64,000 nt of DNA from assembly GCA_029880265.1 (NCBI GenBank), contig JAOUOT010000006.1:1-64000 (forward strand), written 5' to 3'. A program made the translations under genes and the position numbers. Shown in pieces: positions 7,943-16,533 of this stretch (the stretch's first letter is position 1; every line of letters starts with the position of its first letter). This DNA comes from Spirochaetia bacterium (GTDB taxonomy: Bacteria; Spirochaetota; Leptospiria; Turneriellales; JAOUOS01). Below the pieces are notes generated by a model, which ran no database searches, was not told where the DNA came from, and saw nothing but the letters and a program-made list of their open reading frames with translations.

Positions 7943-8842
7943 TTAAAGAGCTAATGTCAACCCAAACTGTATATGATATGTTAAAAAACTTGTATCTATC
8001 TCGCCTTCTCCATTGTCGCCCTCAAATGTCATTCCGTTTAATATAGAATAGGCAACCTTTGATTCAAGATAGCAGCCAATATTATTCGTAAATTTAAATC
8101 GCGAACCTAAATTCAGGCTAAAACCCCAGTTCGCCAAACTCAGTTGGTAATTATAAGTCTCGGCGACAGGAAGATCATTTTCAAGATAAATTATTTCAAC
8201 ATGAGGAACGGCAGGGCCTATGCTTAAGCTTATGTACGGCTGAATATATCCGTCGGGTATTTCGGGCGTTTTATAAAGCATCAATCGGTAAAAAGCCGTA
8301 AAGCCCAAATGATTGACGCCATGCGATATGCTGAACATTGACATATAATTGCTTATAGGCGCTGTCTGGTTCACGGAACTTCCGTTTACCGTGCCTTTTA
8401 CGGTAACATTTTGACTTAAATCGTTTAAAAATACTTTAAAATGCGTATGTTCTAAGCCAAAGCCGAAATATGGATATCTTTTTAGAAAATAACTGATTCG
8501 CATTGCATAATAAGGCTCTGTAAACGCGCCAATTAAATCGCCCTGATCATCGCCAAAAATAATACTGAAAAATCGGTATTGAGAATATCCCCAGGGATAC
8601 GCTTCAGGCTCTAATAAAACGCCTTGAAAGTTAACGTCTGTATTGCCGTATTTTATATTTATATCGGTTTTTACCGATGTAGAGGCTCCGCGCGAGTATT
8701 CAAAAAAATAATTAGTGTATTTTTCATTCTCAATTTTCAAGGGAAGCCAAAATTCTTTATCGCTTAGCAGGTTTGTTTCTTCGGCTTGTATCGCCCCTGC
8801 TTTTATCATTAAAAGAGCAATAATAAATATCGTTTTTCTCAT
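7943..8842 (-). CDS. Predicted outer-membrane beta-barrel protein
   Basis: A 299-residue protein with a clear signal peptide (MRKTIFIIALLMIKAGAIQA, cleavage after A20). The mature part is rich in alternating aromatic/polar strands (YRFFSIIFG, YFGFGLEHTHFKVFL, MSMFSISHGVNHLGFTAFYRLML, HIQFGLTLAL). The C-terminal strand ends in a hydrophobic residue, as expected for a barrel inserted by the BAM complex. It looks like the OmpA/OmpW-like membrane-barrel superfamily, but I do not recognise a named family. Its start is 1 base after the stop of the upstream lipoprotein gene, so the two are probably co-expressed. Confidence 0.6.
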   Translation of the reverse strand: MRKTIFIIALLMIKAGAIQAEETNLLSDKEFWLPLKIENEKYTNYFFEYSRGASTSVKTDINIKYGNTDVNFQGVLLEPEAYPWGYSQYRFFSIIFGDDQGDLIGAFTEPYYAMRISYFLKRYPYFGFGLEHTHFKVFLNDLSQNVTVKGTVNGSSVNQTAPISNYMSMFSISHGVNHLGFTAFYRLMLYKTPEIPDGYIQPYISLSIGPAVPHVEIIYLENDLPVAETYNYQLSLANWGFSLNLGSRFKFTNNIGCYLESKVAYSILNGMTFEGDNGEGEIDTSFLTYHIQFGLTLAL

Positions 8843-8843
8843 C

Positions 8844-9182
8844 TTACTTTGCCGTTATGTTTACAGTTTCGCTGGGATCGCTTTCTAGGTCTCCGCTAAA
8901 CGCGGTTACATAATAAAAATAATTATAGCCAGATATTATATTATAGTCTTCATAATAAAGCCTATCGGCATAATAAATTGTACTGAATGCCGCTTCATTT
9001 GCTTCTTTTTTAGAAACGGCATAAGCGGTCGCGCCCGATACGGCGTCCCATTCAACCTTTATCGGAGTTCCATCTTGGCTTACTTTAATATTTTCAGGGG
9101 CGTTTAGCGTATCATTGGAGCAATTTAATAAATGTAATAACATAAGATTAATGAACATTATTTGATATAAATATTTTTTCAT
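8844..9182 (-). CDS. Small lipoprotein with a fibronectin-III-like domain
   Basis: 112 residues: a hydrophobic signal ending HLLNC (cysteine 21), then one domain of about 85 residues. It reads like an Fn3 fold: APENIKVSQDGTPIKVEWDA, ATAYAVSKKE and YYVTAFSGDLESDPSETVNI, with the W and the YYVTA strand in the expected places. Asparagine at -1 of the lipidated cysteine is unusual in enterobacteria but tolerated in spirochaete-type lipoboxes. It is probably anchored in a membrane facing the periplasm or surface, and encoded just before a barrel protein, with which it may act. Confidence 0.65.
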   Translation of the reverse strand: MKKYLYQIMFINLMLLHLLNCSNDTLNAPENIKVSQDGTPIKVEWDAVSGATAYAVSKKEANEAAFSTIYYADRLYYEDYNIISGYNYFYYVTAFSGDLESDPSETVNITAK

Positions 9183-9241
9183 AGTATTAATCGATATTAT
9201 TAAAAGAGATACGACGTAAATATTTTTTTAGGATTAACTAT

Positions 9242-9841
9242 CTAAGATTTCTTTATGGGTTGTCCCTTCTTCCAGCTCCCCGAGTGCAATATGTATCCGT
9301 CTATTGCCGTCATCACGCCTTCGCCGTGAAAATCTCCCTCAAAGAAATCGCCAATATATCGGCATTCAGCGTCGGCATATATGCCTTTACCGTGCATGAT
9401 GCCGTTTTTTATTTCGCCTACATAACGACTTTGATCATCTCCAACGATTGCCGCGCATCCAAATTCCAGCTCAGATTTACTGTCTTTAAAAGAAAATGCT
9501 TTAGCCTGTACCGTTAAAAATTGGGCCAAAATTGTTTTATCAAGATACCCGAGTTCAACAAGTATATAACCAATTCTTTTCGCTCGTTGTTTTTCTTGAA
9601 TTTTAAGAGCCTCTAATATCTGATTTTCGCTTACAAGGCCTATGGTTAATAATAATTCACCGATAGAGGGCCTTACCTGGCTGGTCGCGAGATATTTTAT
9701 CAGATCCATATAATCGATAAGACCCATTTCAACAAAGATTTTTCCCAGTTTTGAACGATTTATTTGCTGTTTTTCAAGAGCCTTCTTTAACTCTTCTTCA
9801 GAAATAACTTTTTCTTTGATTAAAATTTCGCCTATTTTCAT
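9242..9841 (-). CDS. MshEN-like/MORN repeat protein A
   Basis: 199 residues in two parts. Residues 2-112 contain four similar units (starting near 2, 31, 59 and 88) of the pattern .LGE.LVE.GL(I/V)....L..AL..Q, which is that of the GspE N-terminal/MshEN domain; the fourth begins RIGYILVELGYL. Residues 140-195 contain MORN-type repeats (YVGEIKNGIMHGKG, YIGDFFEGDFHGEG, HSGSWKKGQ). MshEN domains in secretion ATPases bind c-di-GMP or partner proteins, and MORN repeats often contact membranes or proteins. No ATPase domain is attached. There is no signal peptide, so it should be cytoplasmic. It is the tandem paralogue of the next gene. Confidence 0.75.
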   Translation of the reverse strand: MKIGEILIKEKVISEEELKKALEKQQINRSKLGKIFVEMGLIDYMDLIKYLATSQVRPSIGELLLTIGLVSENQILEALKIQEKQRAKRIGYILVELGYLDKTILAQFLTVQAKAFSFKDSKSELEFGCAAIVGDDQSRYVGEIKNGIMHGKGIYADAECRYIGDFFEGDFHGEGVMTAIDGYILHSGSWKKGQPIKKS

Positions 9842-9933
9842 ATGTTTATAATATAATTTAAATAGACAAAAATGTAAAATATTTTGTTGAGTTTTAACCT
9901 TGTTTTATTTTTGAAAAATTTCGGTTAATTTTC

Positions 9934-10524
9934 TTATATGGGTTTTCCGTCTTTCCATTCTCCTGAATGTAAAACATGTCCGTCTATTGAGGTCATTGTT
10001 CCTTCGCCGTGAAAATTGCCCTTATAAAAATCGCCTACATAGCGGCAATCTGTATCGGTAAATATTCCTTTGCCATGCATAATGCCGTCTTGCAATTCGC
10101 CGACATACTTGCTTTGGTTTTCGCCTGAAATAGAACCGTGCCCGTTAGCAATTTCAGGGTTATTTGCCGTTGAAAGAAAGGCCGATGTCTGAACGCTTAG
10201 AAATTGCGCCAATATATTTTTATTTAGATATTCAAGCTCTACAAGTATATTGCCTATTTTCTTCTGGGGTTTTTTCTCTTGTATGCCAAGGGCCTGCTTT
10301 AGTTGATTATCGTTTATAAGCCCTATAGCAATCAATAATTCGCCTAAGGCGGGTTTTATGCTATTTAATGAAAGACACTTTACAAGATCCATATAGTCTA
10401 TCAGACCCATATCAATTAAAATTTTACCCAACTTGTCTTTGTTGTGTTTCTGCAGTTCTAACGCCGCGTTTAAGTCGTCTTTGGATATTTTTTTCTCTTT
10501 TATCAGAATTTCGCCGAGTTTCAT
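9934..10524 (-). CDS. MshEN-like/MORN repeat protein B
   Basis: 196 residues with the same design as its neighbour 92 bases away: four LGE.L...GL units in residues 2-112, a variable linker (about 113-135), and MORN repeats at the C-terminus (YVGELQDGIMHGKG, YVGDFYKGNFHGEG, HSGEWKDGKPI). The two proteins are identical at well over half of positions, most strongly in the MORN part, pointing to a tandem duplication. The linker is the fastest-changing segment. It lies 72 bases after the second permease of the ABC transporter cluster and could be the distal part of that transcript. Function is unknown; a scaffold or c-di-GMP sensor is possible. Confidence 0.75.
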   Translation of the reverse strand: MKLGEILIKEKKISKDDLNAALELQKHNKDKLGKILIDMGLIDYMDLVKCLSLNSIKPALGELLIAIGLINDNQLKQALGIQEKKPQKKIGNILVELEYLNKNILAQFLSVQTSAFLSTANNPEIANGHGSISGENQSKYVGELQDGIMHGKGIFTDTDCRYVGDFYKGNFHGEGTMTSIDGHVLHSGEWKDGKPI

Positions 10525-10595
10525 TTTTTTATTCTACGTTTATATGGTAAGTTTAGTATAAAAATAATAATTAATTTATAATGGCAAACATTTTT

Positions 10596-11795
10596 TTATT
10601 TTCTTAAGGCTTCTGCAGGCATAAGCTTTCTTGCATATCGCGCCGGTATCATGGCAGAAAGAGTGGGCACAATAATGCAAATAAGTACGGCAATAACTAA
10701 ATCTTTTACGGCAATTACCGGTCTTAAAACATATTCAATGGGAATCGTTAAATCTTTAACTTCCTGCGAGAAATCAATGCCCCTGTGAGCAAGGTAGGCA
10801 ATTAACGCGTAACCGACAATTGCCCCTAGAATACCCCCTGCCGCTCCTATGATTGAGCCTTCAAGGGTAAAGTTTAAGAAAAGCTGCCTGTCGGTCATAC
10901 CCATTGATTTAAGCGTTCCTATCTCATGCAGGCGCTCAAAAATGGCCATCATCATGGTATTTATAACGACAAAACACGCTAAAAATAATATCAAAGCTTC
11001 AATGATAATATATACGCCTTTCATTGATTCCATAAGGCTCATGAAATCGCCAAGCTGTTCGCGGTAGGTTTGGGCCAGAATTCCCGGCGGTAACAAAGCC
11101 GATATTTTTTGCTTATAAATCTCTGAATTTTCGATATTTTTTCCGTAGATGAATATTTCAGTTGTTCCGTTATATATTTTCAACAGTTTTTTTGCGTCGG
11201 CAAGACTTATAAAAAACGAATTTTTATCATACATCATGGCAATCTTAAAAATACCTTCGACCTTTAGTTTTATACCGTTTAATCCGCCCTGAGACGTTTT
11301 TGTCGCGATTAAGAGTTCGTCTCCGACTTTTACTCCCGCCTTTTTCGCCAGAATACTGCCAATATAGATTCCCGATTTTTTAACGGCGCCTTCAATGAGT
11401 TTTTCTTTTAGTTGGTATTCGTTATCATTGAGGTTTATACCGATTCCGAATGCAGATACCGTATTTTCTTTATGCCCGAGCAAGATTCCAAAGCGTACCC
11501 TTTCTCTTACATCGCGAATTTCTTCGATTTTTTTAATTTCAGAAATAAGTTTTTCATGATTAGAAATTAGCTCATCGACAGGCATGAATTTTTGACGTTT
11601 TATAAATTCTTCTGTCGTTATTCTTATATGGCCGGTCTGGTATTTCGTAAAATTATTCTGATAAACCGCAACCATTCCGTTAATCCATCCTGACGCCAAA
11701 CCGACTATGATGGCCCCTAAAAAAATAGAAAGAAAGGTCAATAATGATCTTTTTTTATTTCTCAAAACGTTTCTAAACGCAAACTTAAATAACAT
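10596..11795 (-). CDS. FtsX/LolE-like ABC transporter permease
   Basis: 399-residue inner-membrane permease of the MacB/FtsX/LolCE type: one N-terminal membrane helix (about 17-40), a ~220-residue periplasmic domain, and three C-terminal helices (starting about 262, 310 and 364). The cytoplasmic segment AIFERLHEIGTLKSMGMT is the FtsX-family coupling region between TM2 and TM3. The C-terminus is PARYARKLMPAEALRK, the usual PA..A....P...L ending. It starts 11 bases after the partner permease stops, and the two presumably form a heterodimer driven by the adjacent ATPase. Such systems extract lipids or lipoproteins or drive periplasmic conformational change rather than moving solutes through the membrane. 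Confidence 0.88.
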   Translation of the reverse strand: MLFKFAFRNVLRNKKRSLLTFLSIFLGAIIVGLASGWINGMVAVYQNNFTKYQTGHIRITTEEFIKRQKFMPVDELISNHEKLISEIKKIEEIRDVRERVRFGILLGHKENTVSAFGIGINLNDNEYQLKEKLIEGAVKKSGIYIGSILAKKAGVKVGDELLIATKTSQGGLNGIKLKVEGIFKIAMMYDKNSFFISLADAKKLLKIYNGTTEIFIYGKNIENSEIYKQKISALLPPGILAQTYREQLGDFMSLMESMKGVYIIIEALILFLACFVVINTMMMAIFERLHEIGTLKSMGMTDRQLFLNFTLEGSIIGAAGGILGAIVGYALIAYLAHRGIDFSQEVKDLTIPIEYVLRPVIAVKDLVIAVLICIIVPTLSAMIPARYARKLMPAEALRK

Positions 11796-11806
11796 ATATT
11801 ATCTCC

Positions 11807-13024
11807 TTATTGCGCCACTCTTAAGCACTCCATCGGCTCAAACATCATGACTCTTTTAGCGGGAACATAACTGCCCAGTATACTGGTTATAACCACAAGA
11901 GCAAAACATTTCACATATGAGCCGATAACCCATGCCGATTTGACATGACCGGTTATATTAAAACCCATCGCGTCTTCGCCTAGAAGCGAGGCGTAATCAA
12001 TGCCTATATAAATAAAATATAAATTTGCCAGGGTACCCATTATCATTCCGAAAATACTGCCTAAAATACCGATAATCAGACCTTCTGCTATAAAAATATT
12101 GCGTATTTCTTTTTTTTGCATTCCAAGCGCCATTAGCATTCCGATTTCTCTTCTTTTTTCAAAAACAGACATTAAAAGAGTGTTAATGATGCCCACCAAA
12201 GCGATAACCAGAAGAAAAAGCAATATGTAATTTCCCGCCGCTTTTTTCATATCAAGCAGAGCCGCAAATTCGCTGGATAATTCCTGCCAGTTTTGAATCA
12301 TTACGCCTGAAACATTTGAATTAAGTTCCTTTTCAAAAGACTGCATATTTAAATAATCTTTTACTTTTAATGTTATTTCTGTGGCCCCTTTGATATCCAT
12401 ATATTCCCGTGCTTCGTTAAGATTTATAAATGACATCATCATGTTTACTCTCGGGTCGGCGGCCTTTACTATTCCCGATACGGTAAATTCGATGGATGTA
12501 AACATTCCGTGAATATTACGAAACGTGATAAACGCCATATCTCCCTTTTTAAGCCCCATATCTCGCGCCAGTATGTAACCTAAAACTATGCCGTTTTTTT
12601 CAAGGCCCCCTTCTGTAATATACTGATCTAAATTAAATACGTTTTTATCTTTTTGAGGGTCAATACCAACCGCTATAACAGAAGTTGAATCGGTACCGTT
12701 GTCAAGTTCAGATAAAAATAAAACCCTCGACGTATACCCTTCGACAAAATTCATCTTTTTTAATTTTGCCTCTATATCGCCGGTTTTTTCAAGATAATTT
12801 TTAGGGTCATACGGATCGTCATCGTCAAAGTTCAGGTTTCTAATTTTTAAATGCCCGGTTTCAAATTCTATATAATTTTTAAAAGATACGACATCTAAAC
12901 CCGCATACATGGCGTCTAAAACGAGATATACCATAAAACCGAAAGAAAGCATCATAAACGTTAAAATCGTTCTTCTTTTTGACTTTATGATATTTTTATA
13001 CGCAATTTTAATCAAATATCCCAT
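11807..13024 (-). CDS. FtsX/LolC-like ABC transporter permease
   Basis: 405 residues with the same topology as its neighbour: TM1 at about 18-38, a large periplasmic domain, then TM2-TM4. The family segment SVFEKRREIGMLMALGMQ precedes TM3, and the C-terminus ends VPAKRVMMFEPMECLRVAQ. Sequence identity to the partner permease is low outside the membrane core, consistent with a LolC/LolE-like heterodimer. It begins 10 bases after the ATPase gene ends. In Bacteroidota and spirochaetes similar pairs sit next to PF17131-type LolA-like proteins, as here, suggesting envelope lipid or lipoprotein transport. Confidence 0.88.
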   Translation of the reverse strand: MGYLIKIAYKNIIKSKRRTILTFMMLSFGFMVYLVLDAMYAGLDVVSFKNYIEFETGHLKIRNLNFDDDDPYDPKNYLEKTGDIEAKLKKMNFVEGYTSRVLFLSELDNGTDSTSVIAVGIDPQKDKNVFNLDQYITEGGLEKNGIVLGYILARDMGLKKGDMAFITFRNIHGMFTSIEFTVSGIVKAADPRVNMMMSFINLNEAREYMDIKGATEITLKVKDYLNMQSFEKELNSNVSGVMIQNWQELSSEFAALLDMKKAAGNYILLFLLVIALVGIINTLLMSVFEKRREIGMLMALGMQKKEIRNIFIAEGLIIGILGSIFGMIMGTLANLYFIYIGIDYASLLGEDAMGFNITGHVKSAWVIGSYVKCFALVVITSILGSYVPAKRVMMFEPMECLRVAQ

Positions 13025-13034
13025 AAAAGGCCCC

Positions 13035-13703
13035 CTAGGCGATTCGACCGTCTTTGAGTTCTATAATTCTTCTGGCATGTTTCATGACCATTTTATCGTG
13101 CGTCGAAAAAATAAAGGTAACTTTTTCAACTTCGTTTAATTCATGCATTAAATCTATAATGGCTTCGCCGGTTTTAGAGTCAAGATTAGCGGTTGGTTCG
13201 TCGGCAAAAATAACCTTTGGTTTTTTTATGAGCGCCCGTGCGACAGAGACTCTCTGCTGCTGCCCGCCTGAAAGTTCAAGCGGCATTCTTTTTTCAAGAC
13301 CCTTTAAGCCTACCTCGTCTAAAATCTTGTACACCATGTCTTTGATTTCTTTATCAGAATGTTTTTTTAACAGCTTCATGGGCAATTCGACATTTTCATA
13401 AACATTTAATACCGGCATTAGATTGTAAGTTTGAAAAATAAATCCGTATTTTTCTTTTCTTACCCTTGCCTGCTGCGCGGAGTTTTTTTGGGTCAAGTTT
13501 TCGCCTTCAAGAAAGATTTCTCCGCTTTCGGGTTTATCTATACATCCCATACAATTTAAAAGAGTAGTTTTGCCCGAACCCGACGGGCCTACCAACGCCG
13601 AGAACTCGCCTTCATTAAAAGCCAGATCGACATTATACAAAGCCTGAAATTTGACTTTGCCCGATTCGTATATTTTGTTTAATTTTTTAGTTTCAAGTAA
13701 CAT
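13035..13703 (-). CDS. LolD/MacB-type ABC transporter ATPase
   Basis: The open frame reaches 13739, but the ATG at 13703 has a GAGGAG Shine-Dalgarno and starts MLLETKKLNKIYESG, the normal N-terminus, giving 222 residues. It has Walker A GPSGSGKT, Q-loop FQTYNLMP, ABC signature LSGGQQQRVSVARAL, Walker B VIFADEPTANLD, and H-loop STHD. This is the compact LolD/FtsE/MacB-like subfamily that powers FtsX-type permeases, two of which follow directly. It couples ATP hydrolysis in the cytoplasm to work in the periplasm. A small ORF and a barrel gene lie upstream in the same direction. Confidence 0.95.
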   Translation of the reverse strand: MLLETKKLNKIYESGKVKFQALYNVDLAFNEGEFSALVGPSGSGKTTLLNCMGCIDKPESGEIFLEGENLTQKNSAQQARVRKEKYGFIFQTYNLMPVLNVYENVELPMKLLKKHSDKEIKDMVYKILDEVGLKGLEKRMPLELSGGQQQRVSVARALIKKPKVIFADEPTANLDSKTGEAIIDLMHELNEVEKVTFIFSTHDKMVMKHARRIIELKDGRIA

Positions 13704-13716
13704 AATTTTCTCCTCA

Positions 13717-13878
13717 TTACTGGGTACGCCTCGATACATTTTGTACGCCGGTCGTTGAATGAAAATGGTTTTTTTGCCGGGAACAAACTATTTTTGTACC
13801 GCAAGCGAAGCTAGCCTCAGGCCAATGCGTCGTACAAACCATTCGGCTACCCAATTTTGCACATTTTTTATAAAACAT
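13717..13878 (-). CDS. Possible 53-residue Cys-rich small protein
   Basis: The barrel gene ends TAG at 13881-13879 and an ATG follows with no gap (13878-13876), preceded by a good GGGAGG Shine-Dalgarno inside the barrel gene. The frame stays open for 53 codons to TAA at 13719-13717, 13 bases before the ATPase start. The peptide starts MFYKKCAKLGSRMVC and has four cysteines (C6, C15, C26, C32) and several histidines, so metal binding is possible. Good ribosome binding, tight coupling and the fact that it fills the gap support it; lack of any recognisable homologue and its atypical composition count against it. It may instead be untranslated spacer. Confidence 0.35.
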   Translation of the reverse strand: MFYKKCAKLGSRMVCTTHWPEASFACGTKIVCSRQKNHFHSTTGVQNVSRRTQ

Positions 13879-14994
13879 CTAATACCTCCCCTCGACGCGG
13901 GCAAGCGCATAATATTCTCCAATTTGACGTCTCGAGTATTCATCATTATTTTTGCCCGTAAGAAAAGCTCCCATTAAAATCAGTGTTAAACCGTTTGCAA
14001 TTGTATTTCTAACGGATGCAATAATGATAGAGCTTTTATCGTTTAGATTTGAAAAAACGCCCAAATCAAAGCTTAGAAATTCGTCATAGGCGTATATCAA
14101 CCCACTGTAATTATAGTATTTTGCAAAGAAGTAGGCCTCGTTTTGCATAAGATAATTATCAGGATTGATTTTTCCGTTTTCGTTATAATAAAATATTGTG
14201 TTAAGAATAAACATGGCGTCAAAAAAGCTGTAATCGAACCCGAAATTGGCCTCAATAAAATCATTTTTCCCCTTGTCGTTAAAATGATGCGCATACGAGG
14301 CCTCAACGCCTAAAAGCATATCTCCTTTAAAATAAAACCCGGCAAGATTTCTCGATTCTTCGCCGAATTCGACGGTATTTATAATATTCTTCTCGTTCTT
14401 ATTTTTTCCGTTTTTTATCGCGGCCATACCGAGATCGAAGCTTTGAATATTAAAAATAAGATCAAAACCTGTTGAATAATTCTTCAATGTATCGTTGTAT
14501 CCGGCGTAGATTTTAGTTCTTGATAAATCTCCCATAGGAATAACGCTTTCAAAAGCTAAAATTCCCCTTTTTGCATATGAAATATCTGAAAAGTTTAACG
14601 TCTTATCAATCTCAAACGGATTAAAAATCCCAGAGTTCCCTAAATTTATATAAGTTTTGCCAAGAGTGAAATCGGCCCAGTCTGCATAGTATCTGATAAA
14701 GCTTCTCATCAGATCGCCGTCTATTTCGCCGAGCTGTTCGGTAATTTCGCCAAAATATAAATAAACCCTTGCGTCTAAATAAAATTTCCAGTTTTTTGAG
14801 TCGTTTTTTATTATAAACCTGTTTTCAAGAATATCCGAAAAATGCCCCGTTTTATTTTTTGACAATATTACCGCGTCGTTTCTTACAACGCCCGTAATTT
14901 TAGGCTGCGCATATATTAGAGAAAATATGCATAAAATCAAAGAAGGAACGATGAAAATGCGAATTGATTTTTGACCTGCATTTTTCATTTTCAT
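13879..14994 (-). CDS. Predicted outer-membrane porin-like barrel of the ABC operon
   Basis: 371 residues with a signal peptide (hydrophobic core SIRIFIVPSLILCIFSLIYA, then QPKI). The mature part consists of beta strands throughout: WKFYLDARVYLYFGE, FIRYYADWADFTLGKTYINLG, NLAGFYFKGDMLLGVEASYAHHF, YYALARVEGRY. It is not a TonB-dependent receptor, as no plug or TonB box is visible, and it is shorter than TolC-type factors and lacks their helices. Its place between the LolA-like gene and the ABC transporter suggests it is the outer-membrane partner of the same export pathway. Two starts are possible (M1 or M3). Confidence 0.65.
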   Translation of the reverse strand: MKMKNAGQKSIRIFIVPSLILCIFSLIYAQPKITGVVRNDAVILSKNKTGHFSDILENRFIIKNDSKNWKFYLDARVYLYFGEITEQLGEIDGDLMRSFIRYYADWADFTLGKTYINLGNSGIFNPFEIDKTLNFSDISYAKRGILAFESVIPMGDLSRTKIYAGYNDTLKNYSTGFDLIFNIQSFDLGMAAIKNGKNKNEKNIINTVEFGEESRNLAGFYFKGDMLLGVEASYAHHFNDKGKNDFIEANFGFDYSFFDAMFILNTIFYYNENGKINPDNYLMQNEAYFFAKYYNYSGLIYAYDEFLSFDLGVFSNLNDKSSIIIASVRNTIANGLTLILMGAFLTGKNNDEYSRRQIGEYYALARVEGRY

Positions 14995-15007
14995 TTACTT
15001 TTATTTT

Positions 15008-15754
15008 TTATCTTCTTAAAAACTCTTTTGTAAAAACCTTCGGCGGCAGTTTCTCGTTAAATTTAATATATGCAAACTCCATTGTCGTTAATGAATCTTT
15101 TTTTCGAGTATCTTTTATGATTACTTTTTGAGCCGTAATTCTTCCCGAAATATTTATAAAATCATGGAAGGTAATTTTTTTTATGAGCCTTCCTCCCGCG
15201 CTGTACATATCGACTTTCAATGGAACAAGATTTTTTTTATCTACTGCCATGATTTGTTTTTCGTAAGCGACATCAGAAACCTTCGCTTTTAATTCGACAA
15301 CATAGCATTCTATATTTTCGATTGTTTCTTCGGGTAAAAGTCTGATTGAATACTTTTTTTCCCATTCGCCAGATTCCATCATGTCTTCGTATGAAATATC
15401 AGAACCCATCATTCCCTGTCTAAGCATATGTCCCGAAATTTTCATGATATCGTCGGCATCGGGAAAATAAATCCATAATTCTTTTTCGATTTTTAAATAT
15501 TTTACTCCGTCGTCTTCAGGGTTGATAAATTTCATAAACGACTTGCGGCCGTTTGTCATTCCGTAGCCCTCTATTTTCTTAATCAGGGTACGCGCGCCCT
15601 TTTCTATTTTCATGGTAATGCCAAAACTCTGCGTTTTAAATTCAGCGTTTTTGTCTACGGCTTTTATAATTTCTTCAGGGGTTATTGCTTTTATTTGAAT
15701 GACAGAAAAAACCCACAAAAAAATGAATCCCGGTAATTTATATTTATATTTCAT
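15008..15754 (-). CDS. LolA-like outer-membrane lipoprotein-sorting protein
   Basis: 248 residues with an N-terminal signal (GFIFLWVFSVIQIKA). The following domain matches the COG2834/PF17131 LolA-like type: MTNGRKSFMKFINPEDDGVK, LWIYFPDADDIMKISG, HMLRQGMMGSDISYEDMM, and YVVELKAK...YEKQIMAVDKK. The family has the LolA/LolB fold, an open half-barrel binding acyl chains in the periplasm. It therefore probably carries a lipid or lipoprotein between the ABC transporter in the inner membrane and the barrel protein in the outer membrane. The barrel gene follows 13 bases downstream, and a TetR regulator gene precedes it. Confidence 0.88.
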   Translation of the reverse strand: MKYKYKLPGFIFLWVFSVIQIKAITPEEIIKAVDKNAEFKTQSFGITMKIEKGARTLIKKIEGYGMTNGRKSFMKFINPEDDGVKYLKIEKELWIYFPDADDIMKISGHMLRQGMMGSDISYEDMMESGEWEKKYSIRLLPEETIENIECYVVELKAKVSDVAYEKQIMAVDKKNLVPLKVDMYSAGGRLIKKITFHDFINISGRITAQKVIIKDTRKKDSLTTMEFAYIKFNEKLPPKVFTKEFLRR

Positions 15755-15801
15755 TACGTATTCCTCCTGCTTTCTTGTATTTTTTATTTATTCTGCTTTC
15801 A

Positions 15802-16413
15802 TTATGATACTTTTCTTTTGTCATTTGCAATTCCATAAAAGAAATAATTCAATAGCTCTTCAAACCTCTCGTGCAAATCGGGAATAATCTTTTTTAATTT
15901 TTCATTATGCAGCATATCTGTTATATCTTCTATTAAAAACATAAAAAATTCGGGTTTCATATTCTTTCTGATAACGCCTTCGCTTTTCCCTTTTTTAAAA
16001 AATTCGATATTAAGATTATAGGCTTCAAGGCTTTTTTGACGCACAAAGTTTTTTAATTCTTCGTTTGTTTCAAGCAGCTCGTCTAAGAAAATATCTCCGT
16101 ATTCTGCCGATTTATCGAGTTTCAGTTTAATTATCTTTTCGATTTTTTTAATAAAATCAATATCGTCTTTCATAATTTGATTATATTCAATTACGGCTTC
16201 ATCAAATATTCTTTGTAAAATAACTTTCGTTAAATCGTTTTTATCTTTGAAGTATTTATAAAAAGTCATTTTACTTACCAACGCTTTTTGACAAATTTCT
16301 TCAACGCTTACCCTTTTTGTTCCAAATTTAAAAAATAACTTCTGCCCCGTTTTTAAGATATCGTTATATTTTTTATTTTGTTCGATTTCTTGCCCTTTAT
16401 TTTTCAAAACCAC
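15802..16413 (-). CDS. TetR-family transcriptional regulator
   Basis: 203 residues. The N-terminal DNA-binding domain (about 16-62) shows ILKTGQKLFFKFGTKRVSVEEICQKA followed by the recognition helix VSKMTFYKYFKDKNDL, the TetR signature. The C-terminal ligand domain is all helical and not recognisable. The start is GTG at 16413 or TTG at 16407; the AAGGA site fits TTG better. It is the first gene of the run TetR, LolA-like, barrel, small ORF, ABC ATPase and two permeases, so it probably controls this export system in response to a ligand, perhaps the exported molecule. Imperfect inverted sequences in the 120-bp upstream region could be its operator. Confidence 0.9.
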   Translation of the reverse strand: MVLKNKGQEIEQNKKYNDILKTGQKLFFKFGTKRVSVEEICQKALVSKMTFYKYFKDKNDLTKVILQRIFDEAVIEYNQIMKDDIDFIKKIEKIIKLKLDKSAEYGDIFLDELLETNEELKNFVRQKSLEAYNLNIEFFKKGKSEGVIRKNMKPEFFMFLIEDITDMLHNEKLKKIIPDLHERFEELLNYFFYGIANDKRKVS

Positions 16414-16533
16414 ATCCTTACGAAAAGCTCAATATCTTACGTATATGCTAAATAAATACTAATATCGTATACTTGGCAAGTTTTTTTATGTTTTTGGAAA
16501 TTTATATTAAAATATTATTAATTTTATTAATAA

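Noticed and set aside
13035-13739. ATPase start at 13739
   Set aside because: The first 12 codons (MYRGVPSNEEKI) lack a ribosome site and are absent from LolD-type proteins, while the ATG at 13703 has GAGGAG.
16414-16533. Palindromic TetR operator
   Set aside because: The inverted sequences around GTATATGC and CGTATAC are too imperfect to name a site; noted only as a possibility in the TetR entry.
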